DNA of 64,000 bases from Halonotius sp046719765 (lineage in GTDB: Archaea > Halobacteriota > Halobacteria > Halobacteriales > Haloferacaceae). A program made the position numbers and the translations under genes. Under the pieces are notes generated by a model. That model saw nothing but the letters and a program-made list of their open reading frames with translations. It searched no databases and was not told where the DNA came from. The DNA is taken from contig NZ_JABEBY010000016.1 of NCBI RefSeq assembly GCF_046719765.1, positions 1 to 64,000 of the forward strand, given 5' to 3'. Shown piece after piece: positions 36,691 through 45,850 of this stretch (positions are counted from its first letter, which is position 1; each line of letters starts with the position of its first letter).

Positions 36691-38379
36691 ATGCTGGGAC
36701 AAGTTGGAACGGCGATCATCGTTGCCTCCTTTGCGGCTTGTTTCGGCGCGCTATATTTGTTGCAGTACCTGTATCAGCAACGGGACAAATCAGGCGCGGA
36801 CTGGTTCATGGGGAATATCACATCGGTTGCCGTGTTCTGTCTCGCCTACGGCGGTGGGTTGCTCGTCTTCGAGCCAACGCTCCGAGTCGTCCTCGAAGCG
36901 ATCACCATCATCTGTGTGGGGTTCATGGGGCCGTTCTTTCTCGCCTTCGGTCTCGATTATACCGGTCGCGGCGGCCTCATCCGCACGCCGCTATTTGGGA
37001 TTGTTGGTGGCGTTCCACTCGTGACGGCCGGACTCGCTGCGACAAATCCGCTCCATCACCTCGTCTGGACAGGCTTCCAGTTCGAGCCAGTCTTCGGGCT
37101 GGCAACGGTCACCTACACGATTCAACCATGGGGCGTCTTCGCCATGCTGTTTTCGATTGGCACGGCGGCTGTCGGTTCGCTGCTGTTGATTGGAGCGATA
37201 CTGAGCTATGGGCCGCTGTATCGACGCGAGGCCACAGCGGTCATCCTGAGTACCGCACCGCCCTCGGTCGGGGTTCTCATCTGGTTGTTTGCTCTCGGGC
37301 CACTCCCACAGCTGCATCTCACGGCTCCACTGATGGTGATTCACGTTGCCCTCGATGCCTACGCGTTCGTCGGGACGCACATGTTCGAGACGAACCCGGC
37401 GACACAACGAATGGCCGAACGGACGGGCCTGGACTCCCTGTCCGATCCGGTCTTCATCCTCGATGTCGAACAGCAGATCGTCCGCGTCAACGACCGCGCG
37501 GCGGACGTGTTTCCGAGTACGACCGCAAACAGGCTCCCGCTTGCACTCGATTCAGTCCTTGGCGTCGGATTAGAGACGCTTCGTGATACCGGAGAACTCA
37601 CCGTTGGATCAGACCAGGGTGGAACATTTGCCGTGTCGTATACGGAACTAACTGATCCAAGCGACGCTCCCGTTGGGAGTATGCTCGTGTTGTATGATGT
37701 GACTGCAGATCGGCAACGTGAACAGCAATTGGCAGTCCTGAACCGTGTGATGCGACACAATCTCCGGAACGAAACGACGGTTATCAGTGGTTTCGCGGAA
37801 CACCTTGCAGCCGAAGTTGACGATCCCACGCTTGCGGCCTATGCGAAGAATATCGAAGGTGCGAGTGATCGGCTACTTTCGATTGGCGACAACGTCCAGA
37901 GGTTTGAGAGCGTTCAAGACCGGGATCGACAACCGACGAGTTTTGCCGTTGCTGCAGCCGTGGAGGACGTGACGGAAACCTGCACCGAAACCCATGACAA
38001 CGCGCAGATTACATCGTCAGTCACGCCACCGGAGATGGAGTTACACACAGATCCAGTGTTACTCTCGGTTGTCCTTACCGAACTTGTCGAGAACGCGATT
38101 GCTCATGCAAACGCAGATGAGCCAACAGCGGAGATTCGCGTCTCAAAACCACCAGAGTCCGACGGCGATGCTGTTTTCGAGATCCGTGATAGTAATGACC
38201 CAATCCCGGAGCAAGAGACCAAGACACTGCTTGCAGGCGATGAAACGCCGCTGCAACACGGGCAAGGGATTGGGTTGTGGATCGTCTACTGGTGTCTCCA
38301 GAAGCTTCGTGGGCGGATCGAGTTTGAATACGACGATGGCAACAGTGTGTCAGTAACGCTTCCAAACATTCCCGAGTGA
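36691..38379 (+). CDS. Membrane histidine kinase with N-terminal 7TM sensor
   Basis: 562 aa from the ATG at 36691 (MLGQVGTAIIVASFAACFG). Seven transmembrane helices cover about 5-225 (histidine-kinase 7TM family), followed by a PAS-like region (240-340), the H-box NRVMRHNLRNET (His356) and an HATPase with LVENAIAHAN and GQGIGLWIVYWC. The G1 box is altered (IRDSNDPIPE in place of DNGxGI), so nucleotide binding may be weaker. The ligand is unknown. The gene stands alone after the HalX regulator, 143 bp downstream. Confidence 0.85.
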   Translation: MLGQVGTAIIVASFAACFGALYLLQYLYQQRDKSGADWFMGNITSVAVFCLAYGGGLLVFEPTLRVVLEAITIICVGFMGPFFLAFGLDYTGRGGLIRTPLFGIVGGVPLVTAGLAATNPLHHLVWTGFQFEPVFGLATVTYTIQPWGVFAMLFSIGTAAVGSLLLIGAILSYGPLYRREATAVILSTAPPSVGVLIWLFALGPLPQLHLTAPLMVIHVALDAYAFVGTHMFETNPATQRMAERTGLDSLSDPVFILDVEQQIVRVNDRAADVFPSTTANRLPLALDSVLGVGLETLRDTGELTVGSDQGGTFAVSYTELTDPSDAPVGSMLVLYDVTADRQREQQLAVLNRVMRHNLRNETTVISGFAEHLAAEVDDPTLAAYAKNIEGASDRLLSIGDNVQRFESVQDRDRQPTSFAVAAAVEDVTETCTETHDNAQITSSVTPPEMELHTDPVLLSVVLTELVENAIAHANADEPTAEIRVSKPPESDGDAVFEIRDSNDPIPEQETKTLLAGDETPLQHGQGIGLWIVYWCLQKLRGRIEFEYDDGNSVSVTLPNIPE

Positions 38380-38458
38380 GAGTGTATTCCGGGTGCAGAT
38401 TTGTCTCTCCGTCAGACTAGCAGACTGTCTGTACTGCACATGCGGTCTGATCATCGCG

Positions 38459-38647
38459 TCATGGCGGGCGTTTTGATATTGTTGAGTGTGACCAGCAGGA
38501 TGATCTCTCATACGGTTTGCTGTAGGAAGTTACCGTTCGACCGCCGCCCGGTGGGTGGTCGAGGCGGTAACCGTCTACAGTAAACAGTATCAGGAGTGGC
38601 GATACCAGCCCCGCGAACACAATCTGTCCGGCACGCATGCTGACCAT
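38459..38647 (-). CDS. Possible small membrane-anchored protein (62 aa)
   Basis: Frame starts MVSMRAGQIVFAGLVSPLLI and has one hydrophobic segment (AGQIVFAGLVSPLLILFTV) and a polar Gly/Arg-rich tail. It sits between convergent kinase genes. Coding potential is uncertain: the composition is not strongly acidic and no homologue is known to me. It could be non-coding sequence. Confidence 0.25.
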   Translation of the reverse strand: MVSMRAGQIVFAGLVSPLLILFTVDGYRLDHPPGGGRTVTSYSKPYERSSCWSHSTISKRPP

Positions 38648-38732
38648 GCGCGTTGTATCTTGACTGCACCCCTGATAGAAACTCCAAGAGTGCTGTTCCA
38701 CTACTTCGGGACACGCCTCACGAATACCTTCT

Positions 38733-39785
38733 TCACGCCTCACGCCGAACACCGGTAAACTCGAAGCGCGCGCCGCCACGCTCGCTGTCGGTGATGGCGA
38801 CATCCCAGCCGTGGGCGGTCGCGATCTCTTCGACGATATTGAGCCCGAACCCGGTGCCGTCAGGATTGGTCGTGTAGCCGGCTTCGAAGATCTCCTCGCG
38901 GTTGTCAGGATCGATTCCCGGGCCGTCGTCGGCGACATAGAACCCATCCGAAAGCGCGCCGATGGTGATCGCCACGTCGTCGCCGACGTGTTCGATGCTG
39001 TTGCGCAACAGATTTTCCAAGAGCTGCTGGAGGCGGCCTTCATCGGCATGGACAACCAACCCATCGTCAACCGATAACTCCGCGCCGGCGGTTTCGACGT
39101 TTGCCCAGCAGTTGGTAGCCAGAACCTCAAGGTCGACCGGTTCAGTCTCTTCGACGGCCTGACCCTCCCGAGCAAGCGTAAGCACGTCGTCGATGATCGC
39201 CTCCATCCGATCGAGGTTCTTGGCGACGATCGGTGCGTGTTCCTCGTCGTCGATCAGCTCGACCCGGCCCTGGGCGACGCCGAGAGGGTTCCGCAGGTCG
39301 TGGCTGACGACGTGTGCAAACCGTTCGAGGCGTTCGTTCTGCCTGCGGAGCTTCTGCTCTTGGCGGTGGCGTTCCAGCGCATACCGGATCGTCCGATGGA
39401 GCACATCCCCGTCGACATCGTCCTTAACGAGATAGTCTTGGGCTCCACGTTCGATCGCTTCCACGGCGGTCGCGTCATCCTTCAATCCGGTGAGTACGAT
39501 CACCGGCAACGGCGACAGCGTGTCGGCGTCGTCGACGGCTTCGAGATACCGCTCTAAGGTATCCAGCCCCGTACTTCCTGGAAGCCCTAAATCGAGCAAG
39601 ACCAGCTCAAAGTCAGCGGATGTGAGTGTCTCGATCCCGGCGTCGAGTGATTCGACATGTGTCACCGTCGCCGGTGGGAAGGTGTCACCGCCATCAGTGG
39701 TCAGGTGGTGTTCGAACAGCGTCGCATCCCCCGGGTTGTCCTCGATGAGGAGAATCCGAAGTGTATCGCTGACGCCGATCGACAT
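38733..39785 (-). CDS. Receiver-histidine kinase hybrid
   Basis: 350 aa. Receiver (1-135): LIEDNPGD pocket, Asp in LVLLDLGLPG, YLVKDDVD lysine. Kinase: HVVSHDLRNPLGV H-box (about 160), LLENLLRNSIEHVG, ADDGPGIDPD, GTGFGLNIV. This is the Rcp/bacterio-opsin-like small hybrid architecture common in haloarchaea. It follows the receiver gene at 39787 by 1 nt on the same strand, forming a two-gene operon that is divergent from rsbR. Confidence 0.87.
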   Translation of the reverse strand: MSIGVSDTLRILLIEDNPGDATLFEHHLTTDGGDTFPPATVTHVESLDAGIETLTSADFELVLLDLGLPGSTGLDTLERYLEAVDDADTLSPLPVIVLTGLKDDATAVEAIERGAQDYLVKDDVDGDVLHRTIRYALERHRQEQKLRRQNERLERFAHVVSHDLRNPLGVAQGRVELIDDEEHAPIVAKNLDRMEAIIDDVLTLAREGQAVEETEPVDLEVLATNCWANVETAGAELSVDDGLVVHADEGRLQQLLENLLRNSIEHVGDDVAITIGALSDGFYVADDGPGIDPDNREEIFEAGYTTNPDGTGFGLNIVEEIATAHGWDVAITDSERGGARFEFTGVRREA

Positions 39786-39786
39786 C

Positions 39787-40275
39787 TTATTTCTCCGGGA
39801 ACTTCACGACCTGGAACCAGAAGTTCTCAAGCCGGTTGACGATCTCGACAAAGCCGTCGAAATCGACGGGTTTGGTCAGATACGCGTTGGCATTGAGCTC
39901 GTAGGATCTGACGATATCCTCCTCGGATTCCGAGCTTGTCAGCACGACAACTGGAATCCGCCGCAGCTCGTCGTCAGCGCGGAGCTCTTCGAGCACCTCC
40001 TGGCCGTCCTTCCGGGGCATATTGAGATCCAACAGAATCAGATCCGGTCGGGGGGCATCCTCGTACTCGCCGTCTTGACGCAGAAATTCCAACGCGTCGA
40101 CGCCGTCTGTCGTCACATGCAGGTTGTTGGCGAGCTTCCCCTGTTCGAGTGCCTTGCGTGTCAACACGACATCTCCGGGGTTATCCTCGGCCAACAGAAT
40201 CTCGACTGGTTTATCAATATTCACGCCATACCACCCTGGGTGCGCGTCGCTCGACATGTCCGTTGCATTGTGCAT
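39787..40275 (-). CDS. Single-domain response regulator (Rcp1-like)
   Basis: 162 aa, a receiver only. VEILLAEDNPGD acidic pocket, phosphoacceptor Asp in LILLDLNMPRKDG (about 83), VVLTSSESEED and ANAYLTKPVDFDGF. The start is ATG 40275; ATG 40257 (MSSDAHPG) is a possible alternative. Likely works with the hybrid kinase encoded 1 nt downstream. Confidence 0.87.
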   Translation of the reverse strand: MHNATDMSSDAHPGWYGVNIDKPVEILLAEDNPGDVVLTRKALEQGKLANNLHVTTDGVDALEFLRQDGEYEDAPRPDLILLDLNMPRKDGQEVLEELRADDELRRIPVVVLTSSESEEDIVRSYELNANAYLTKPVDFDGFVEIVNRLENFWFQVVKFPEK

Positions 40276-40398
40276 GCTACGCGACCGACTGGTTTAGAAG
40301 TATGTGTTGGGCCGCCGCGGCCTGCAACATTATCGACGGCGACCACAACTGACAGGCAGAGCCCCAACCACTAATGGTACTGCTGCTAATATGACCGT
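40276..40398. promoter_or_regulatory. Divergent promoter region between the receiver gene and rsbR
   Basis: 123 bp separating the two operons. A weak TATA-like tttagaagtat (about 40301-40311) precedes the minus-strand gene. Upstream of rsbR an AT-richer ccactaatgg/ctgctaatatg (40370-40392) is the only promoter-like stretch. No clear operator was seen. Confidence 0.3.
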
Positions 40399-41166
40399 AT
40401 GGACGACGACCTCATTGCGACGGGCCTCGACGAGCTGGAAGATATCTTCTATATTTTCACCCCGGAGGGCGATTTTGTGGAGTGGAACGAACAGCTGCCA
40501 GCGGTCTCAGGGTATGCCGGCGAGGAGCTGGACTCGATGGAGCCAACCGAGCTGTTTTCCGGCGGGGATCAGGACGCCATCGAGGACGCTGTCGACACCG
40601 TCATTGATCGCAGGATCCGGACGGCTGTGCAGGCGAATCTCGAAACGAAGGGCGGCCACGAGATCGCCTACGAGCTGTCGATGTCGCCGCTGGAACCCGA
40701 CGATGAGTTGGAGGCTATCGTCGGTATCGGGCGGGATATCACCGACCGGCTGGAGCAGGAACGCCGGCTGCAGGATATGGCCCAAGAGATCCAGGAACTC
40801 TCCATGCCGGTCGTCGAGATCTGGGATGGGGTGATCCTCACGACGGTCGTCGGTTCGCTGGATACCCAAAAAGCCGAGCTGCTGACCGAGGATCTGCTTG
40901 ATCAGATCGTCTCGACGGAGGCCGCCATCGCGTTGATCGACATCACCGAGGTCGCCGCCCTCGATACCGCGACCGCCCAACACCTTATTGATACGATCAA
41001 CGCTGTCAATCTCCTCGGCGCGAACGTCGTGATCACGGGGATCAGCCCGGAGATCGCCCAGACGCTCGTCCAACTCGGCGTCCGGCTCGACGATGTCGAA
41101 ACCCAGTCGTCGCTGATGGAAGGCCTCCGGGTCGCCCTCGCCTGGCAGGGGGTCGAGTTCGAATGA
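40399..41166 (+). CDS. rsbR: RsbR-like stressosome scaffold: PAS sensor plus STAS domain
   Basis: 255 aa. PAS domain (about 8-125), linker with the RsbR-like QEIQELSMPVVEIWDGVIL, then a STAS domain (about 130-255). The two RsbRA phosphothreonines have counterparts: Thr190 in ALDTATAQH and Thr222 in PEIAQTLVQLG, both in the family context. It would form the stressosome shell with RsbS and sense through the PAS domain, in place of the globin-like sensor of B. subtilis RsbRA. The stop overlaps the rsbS start (ATGA). First gene of a four-gene overlapping operon. Confidence 0.85.
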   Translation: MDDDLIATGLDELEDIFYIFTPEGDFVEWNEQLPAVSGYAGEELDSMEPTELFSGGDQDAIEDAVDTVIDRRIRTAVQANLETKGGHEIAYELSMSPLEPDDELEAIVGIGRDITDRLEQERRLQDMAQEIQELSMPVVEIWDGVILTTVVGSLDTQKAELLTEDLLDQIVSTEAAIALIDITEVAALDTATAQHLIDTINAVNLLGANVVITGISPEIAQTLVQLGVRLDDVETQSSLMEGLRVALAWQGVEFE

Positions 41167-41609
41167 CCGCGACCGACAGTGCCGCCGTAACCGAGGTCTT
41201 CGATGTGTTGATAGCGACGTTCCCCGGTCGCCCAACCGATCAGGCCGTCGATGAGCTCCAACAGGATGTGTTGGATCGGATGGAGACGGCCGACCCCCGT
41301 GGTGTCGTCCTCGACATCTCGGCTGTGACAACGCTGGATTCGTTTTTCGCTCGGGTGATCTCCGAGACCGCCAGCATGGTCGAACTGATGGGCGGTGCGG
41401 CCATCGTCGTCGGCATGCGCCCGAGTGTGGCGATCACCGCGGCCGAACTCGGCTTCGGGCTGGAGTCTGTCGAGACCGCTCGCAGCACCGACCACGCGCT
41501 GTCGATGCTGGGCATCAGCGTCGAGGCGACCGACGACAACACGAGTGAGCCAGACGACGGCGTTACCGACCGATTCAGCTCCGCGTCGTCGCCCGGAGGC
41601 AGGCAATGA
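41163..41609 (+). CDS. rsbS: RsbS-like STAS protein of the stressosome
   Basis: 148 aa. A single STAS domain (1-115): VVLDISAVTTLDSFFARVIS contains Ser60 in the position of the RsbT-phosphorylated Ser59 of B. subtilis RsbS, and VVGMRPSVAITAAELG follows as in that family. An extra acidic tail of about 30 residues (EATDDNTSEPDDG...) is not in RsbS and may be a halophilic addition. Overlaps rsbT by 4 nt. Confidence 0.87.
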   Translation: MTATDSAAVTEVFDVLIATFPGRPTDQAVDELQQDVLDRMETADPRGVVLDISAVTTLDSFFARVISETASMVELMGGAAIVVGMRPSVAITAAELGFGLESVETARSTDHALSMLGISVEATDDNTSEPDDGVTDRFSSASSPGGRQ

Positions 41610-42049
41610 GTGAGCGGGCGGATGCCGCCGCTATCGACGCCGAAGCGACGGTGCTCCGCTCGGGAACGATCCGCGTGCGGTCGGAAGACGATATTCTGCG
41701 GGCCAGACAGGAGGCCAGGGGGATTGCCGAGGAGATCGGGTTTTCGACAACCGATGTGACCCGGATCGTCACCGGCGTCTCAGAACTCACGCGCAACATG
41801 CATCTCTACGCCGAGGACGGCATCATGGAGTGGCGTGAGATCGAGGCTGACCGGGACAGCGGGCTCGAACTCGTTTTTGACGATGACGGCCCCGGGATTG
41901 ACGACATCGAGGGGGTACTGCGAGCCGAACACTCGACGTCAGGCGGGATGGGACGCGGCATTCAGGGCACACAAAAGCTCATGGATGCCTTCGAGATCGT
42001 CTCAAACCCTGATGACGGGACGACGATCACGGTTCGGAAGTGGCGATAA
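41606..42049 (+). CDS. rsbT: RsbT-like serine/threonine switch kinase
   Basis: 147 aa of the GHKL ATPase fold. RsbT hallmarks are the IVTGVSELTRNMHLYAEDG N-box helix (Asn before the RxMYLYA region), DDDGPGIDDIE G1 box, and the SGGMGRGIQGTQKLMDAFEI G2 region. It would phosphorylate RsbR and RsbS, and on release bind a downstream phosphatase. The ATG overlaps the rsbS stop, and the TAA overlaps the next ATG (TAATG). Confidence 0.87.
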   Translation: MSERADAAAIDAEATVLRSGTIRVRSEDDILRARQEARGIAEEIGFSTTDVTRIVTGVSELTRNMHLYAEDGIMEWREIEADRDSGLELVFDDDGPGIDDIEGVLRAEHSTSGGMGRGIQGTQKLMDAFEIVSNPDDGTTITVRKWR

Positions 42050-43089
42050 TGTCCGAGCCGACACGCGAACAGACGGAGCGATACGATATCCAGCAGGACG
42101 GCGACGATATTATCGTCAAACAGGCCGCCGAATCGATGGCTGCGGATCTCGGGTTCGAGGAGTCGGCGACCGCCGAGATCGGCATCGTCGCCGTCGAACT
42201 TGCCTCGAATGTTCTTAAACACGCCGACAGCGGTGAGATCGCACTCAGCCATCTCACCGACGGCGACCGTAAGGGGGTTCGGATCGAGTCTTTCGATGTC
42301 GGCCCCGGGATCGCCAACGTGGATGCGGCCTTCGAGGATGGCGCGTCAACAGCCGGGAGTCTGGGCGGCGGCTTAGGGGCTGTCAACCGACTCATGCACC
42401 GGCTGACCGTCACGGCCCCCGGCGAGCCGGATTTCGGAACCAAGGTCGTCGCCGATCGGTGGAAGCGAAAGCCAGCGTCGGCGACGAGCCCCTGTCCGCT
42501 TTCGTTTGGTGCCGCGTCACGGCCCGCAGCCAACGAGACCGTCAACGGTGACAGCTTCGTCATCAAACGGTGGGACGAGCAGGCCCTCGTCGGGGTGATT
42601 GATGGACTCGGCCACGGGGCCGACGCCCACGAGGCTTCCATGGCAGCGACGGAGTACGTCGAAACTCATTACGACAGCCGGATGGAAGCGATATTTGACG
42701 GCACCGAACGCGCCTGTCGCGGCACCCGTGGCGTCGTCATGGCACTGGCTCGCTTTGACTGGGACGCCGAGAGTGTGACGTTTGCCACGGTTGGCAACAT
42801 CAACTACAAACTCACCGACGACACCGATCTCACCGTTGTCCCACGCCGTGGCGTCGTCGGGAGCAACGGCCCCGATCCGAAGGTTACACACAGCGAGTGG
42901 CGGCCGGGCGATCGGCTGGTGTTGTTTTCTGACGGCGTCGACTCCCACTGGGAGCTGCCACCGGCCCGATCGATGGCAGATGAGTCGGCGACGGTCACAG
43001 CCCGACGGCTGCTTGATCAGCACAGCAAACCCCACGATGACGCGACCGTGCTGGTGGTCAGCGGGCGGGTCGACGATCAATCTGACTGA
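42049..43089 (+). CDS. GHKL ATPase fused to SpoIIE/RsbX-type PP2C phosphatase
   Basis: 346 aa. N-terminal RsbT/RsbW-like ATPase (about 1-135; GIVAVELASNVLKHAD, SFDVGPGIANVD, GSLGGGLGAVNRLM) followed by a PP2C-type phosphatase (about 160-346; VGVIDGLGHGADAHEA metal-binding Asp, FATVGNINYK, LVLFSDGVDSHW, PHDDATVLVV). ATPase-SpoIIE fusions accompany rsbRST in many bacteria and reset the stressosome, as RsbX does. No partner sigma factor can exist in archaea, so the output is unknown. Start ATG 42049 in TAATG; a codon for Met at 42040 is less likely. Confidence 0.85.
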   Translation: MSEPTREQTERYDIQQDGDDIIVKQAAESMAADLGFEESATAEIGIVAVELASNVLKHADSGEIALSHLTDGDRKGVRIESFDVGPGIANVDAAFEDGASTAGSLGGGLGAVNRLMHRLTVTAPGEPDFGTKVVADRWKRKPASATSPCPLSFGAASRPAANETVNGDSFVIKRWDEQALVGVIDGLGHGADAHEASMAATEYVETHYDSRMEAIFDGTERACRGTRGVVMALARFDWDAESVTFATVGNINYKLTDDTDLTVVPRRGVVGSNGPDPKVTHSEWRPGDRLVLFSDGVDSHWELPPARSMADESATVTARRLLDQHSKPHDDATVLVVSGRVDDQSD

Positions 43090-43161
43090 TCTCACGCGCC
43101 AGCACCCCTGGCCGACCGCGGCCCCACAGTTTATCCTCGTGGTCGGCGTAACTCAGTGTCA

Positions 43162-45453
43162 ATGGCTCAGCTTATTCCGTCGCTCTGCGACGATCTGGGG
43201 GTTGGAATATCGGTACACGATCCCGACACGGGCGTTATTCAAAGCGTCAACGATCGGGTCGAAGTCCTGACCGGGCATTCGGCCGCGGAGCTGCGCGGTA
43301 CCACGATGGAGACATACGCGGCCGCCGGTGCGACGGCGAGGCCGGATGCGTTCCACCAACAGATTCAGGCGACAACTGACGGGCAGCCCCGACAGTTTGA
43401 ATGGGCGATTGAAACCCCGAGCGGTCAGGTGTCAGAGATCCGTGTTCGGCTTTCGACCACTACCCTCGATGGCGAGCAGTACGTGTTGTCCGAGCTACAG
43501 GACATCACCTCTGAGCAGAATCGGATCGACCGGCTCAAAACGCAGGAGTCGGTGCTACGGCGATTTCACGAGCTTGCCTCGCAATCGGCACCGTTTGACG
43601 AACGGATGGCGTCGCTGCTAGAGTTCGGTCGCACGGTCATGGGTGTCGAGCAGGGATTTGTGACCAGTATCGACGGCGACACCCAACGGATCACGATCGG
43701 CGTTGGCCCCAACGACCAACTCCAAGACGGTGCGACCGCGCCGTTTGCGGAATCCTACTGCCGGTATACCGTCGAGCCCGACCGCGAACAGCCGATGACG
43801 GTCGTCAATGCTGCCGAGGACGGCTGGGAGAACGATCCCGCCTACGATCGGTTTGGGCTGGGCTGTTATGCGGGCTCGAAGCTCGTTGTCGATGGCGAAA
43901 CGGTCGGGACGATTTGTTTTGCCGACCGCGACCCCACAGACACACCGTTTACTGAACTCCAAGAAACGTTCATCGAACTGCTCAGTGAGTGGGCGAGTAC
44001 TGAGCTTCAACGGGCCGACCGCGAGCGGGAGCTACGACGGAAGGATCGCGCGATCGAGGCGGCACCGATCGGCATTACGATTACCGATCCGGAGCAAAGC
44101 GACAACCCGATGATCTACGTCAACGACCACTACGAGTCGATGACGGGATACAGTGAAGACGACTCACTCGGCCGGAACTGTCGGTTTCTCCAGGGTGACG
44201 CGACCCGTGAGGAACCGATCGCCGAGATGCGACAGGCCATCGACAACGCCGAGGCGGTGACCGTCGAGCTTCGGAACTACCGACAGGACGGCGAGGAGTT
44301 CTGGAACCAAGTCTCGATCGCACCTGTGACCGACGACGAAGGAGAGCTGACGAACTTCGTCGGGTTCCAACAGGACATCACCGAGGACAAACAGCAACAA
44401 CTGGAACTCGAACGGACAAGCGAATTCCTCGAACAGACCCAACAGGTGGCCAACATCGGTGGCTGGGAGTATGACCTGCGCTCGGAGACGCTCCAGTGGA
44501 CCGATGAGGTCTATCATATCCACGGAAAGCCAGAGACGTATGATCCGACCGTGGCGGCGGCGATCGAACAGTTTCACCCAGATGACAGGGAGTCACTCCG
44601 CTCGGCCTTTGCGGAGCTCACAACCGACGGAACGCCGTTCGATCTTGAGGTGCGTATCGTGCGAGACGACGGCGCGATGCGGTGGGTTCGAACCCGAGGC
44701 ACCCCGCGGTACGACGGCGACGAACTCGTGGCCGTAGCCGGAACGCAACAGGACATCACCGAGCGAAAGGAGTTCGAGGAGGAGCTCAAACGCTCAAACG
44801 AGCGGTTACAGGAGTTTGCGTACATTCTCTCCCATGATCTCCAAGAGCCACTGCGGATGGTATCGAGTTACGTCTGTCTGCTGGAGGAGGAACTCGAAGA
44901 GCATCTTAATGACGAAACCAGGCAGTATATCGATTTCGCCGTCGACGGGGCCGAGCGAATGCGTGGGATGATCGATGGACTTCTCCTCTACTCCCGGGTT
45001 GAAACCGAAGGCAGCGAACACACAGAGACCGATGTCAACACTGTCCTTTCAGCTGTCGAGGCGGATCTCGAACTCAAACTTGCGGAGACGGACTCGGAAC
45101 TCCACGTTGACAGCCTCCCGACGATCGAGGCCGATGAGGATCAGTTGGTGCAACTGTTTGAGAATCTGATTAAAAATGCGATCGAACACGGCGGCGAGGA
45201 GACGACGGTCAACGTGACCAGCACGTCGGTTCCCGAAGGGGTTCAGTTCGCTGTCAGCGACGACGGTCCCGGAATTCCAGCCGACCAGCAGGATGAGATC
45301 TTCGGCCTCTTTGATAAGGGCGGCGACAGCGATGGCACGGGGATCGGGTTGGCGATCTGTGAGCGGATCGTCGCCCGCCACGACGGCGAGATCAGCGTCG
45401 AGTCGACACCCGGCGAGGGAGCCACTTTCTACGTCACGCTGCCCGACAGCTAA
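43162..45453 (+). CDS. LOV-domain histidine kinase next to the stressosome operon
   Basis: 763 aa from the ATG at 43162 (GTG 43156 alternative). Order: PAS (about 5-115), GAF (about 140-285), LOV (about 290-410), PAS (about 420-540), H-box kinase (550-763). The LOV motif is LGRNCRFLQGDAT with photoactive Cys340 (342 from the GTG), then NYRQDGEEFWNQV. Kinase residues are YILSHDLQEPLRM (His558), LIKNAIEHGG, SDDGPGIPAD and GTGIGLAICERIV. It has no receiver of its own. It begins 72 bp after the phosphatase gene, so it may belong to the same transcript and give the stressosome a light input. This is inference from position. Confidence 0.87.
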   Translation: MAQLIPSLCDDLGVGISVHDPDTGVIQSVNDRVEVLTGHSAAELRGTTMETYAAAGATARPDAFHQQIQATTDGQPRQFEWAIETPSGQVSEIRVRLSTTTLDGEQYVLSELQDITSEQNRIDRLKTQESVLRRFHELASQSAPFDERMASLLEFGRTVMGVEQGFVTSIDGDTQRITIGVGPNDQLQDGATAPFAESYCRYTVEPDREQPMTVVNAAEDGWENDPAYDRFGLGCYAGSKLVVDGETVGTICFADRDPTDTPFTELQETFIELLSEWASTELQRADRERELRRKDRAIEAAPIGITITDPEQSDNPMIYVNDHYESMTGYSEDDSLGRNCRFLQGDATREEPIAEMRQAIDNAEAVTVELRNYRQDGEEFWNQVSIAPVTDDEGELTNFVGFQQDITEDKQQQLELERTSEFLEQTQQVANIGGWEYDLRSETLQWTDEVYHIHGKPETYDPTVAAAIEQFHPDDRESLRSAFAELTTDGTPFDLEVRIVRDDGAMRWVRTRGTPRYDGDELVAVAGTQQDITERKEFEEELKRSNERLQEFAYILSHDLQEPLRMVSSYVCLLEEELEEHLNDETRQYIDFAVDGAERMRGMIDGLLLYSRVETEGSEHTETDVNTVLSAVEADLELKLAETDSELHVDSLPTIEADEDQLVQLFENLIKNAIEHGGEETTVNVTSTSVPEGVQFAVSDDGPGIPADQQDEIFGLFDKGGDSDGTGIGLAICERIVARHDGEISVESTPGEGATFYVTLPDS

Positions 45454-45455
45454 TT

Positions 45456-45850
45456 GTTGCTGTAGGGCGTTGGGTCGTCTCTTACATGCCGTCTGATGTG
45501 CTTATTTACGGAGCGACATGGTGTGTCAGTGGAGGAAGCCACAGAAGAGGTCTGGTGGCTGATGGGCTCGTGTTCGCCCACTCGAAGCGGGGGCGAACAC
45601 GTCGTAATCTCGCAGAAAGTTGAATGAGAGATACGCGCTGTCTTGCATGCCAATCAGTACCAATGTCACTACTCTGATCGTGGTCTCGCTCAGCTGAGAG
45701 TAGCCCCGATTATTTACTGTATTGAGGCGGTAGATATCTCAACTTTGGACTCGTCTTGTAGAATCCTAAGTTAAGGATCCACAACCTGTCGATCATTTAT
45801 AAACAAACGATCCAACAAGGCCGAAGAATATAGATTCCAAAGTTCATGCG
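45456..45850. other. Intergenic region with one strong hairpin
   Basis: Nearly 400 bp without a convincing gene. The notable element is an inverted repeat at 45570-45600. Downstream of it (45680-45845) the DNA is AT-richer (ccgattatttactgtattg, tcatttataaacaaac) and leads into an integrase fragment, so this is probably old insertion debris. Confidence 0.4.
45570..45600. repeat. 10-bp inverted repeat with 11-nt loop
   Basis: GTGTTCGCCC (45570-45579) and GGGCGAACAC (45591-45600) around actcgaagcgg. It could be a transcription terminator for the LOV-kinase gene 120 bp upstream, or an IS end. Confidence 0.6.

Noticed and set aside
36738..37586. 282-codon frame inside the 7TM kinase gene
   Set aside because: Arg/His-rich product in another frame of a well-supported kinase gene; high-GC codon bias produces such frames.
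40507..41606. Long minus-strand frames opposite rsbR and rsbS
   Set aside because: Arg-rich antisense shadows; the plus-strand products have clear STAS and PAS signatures.
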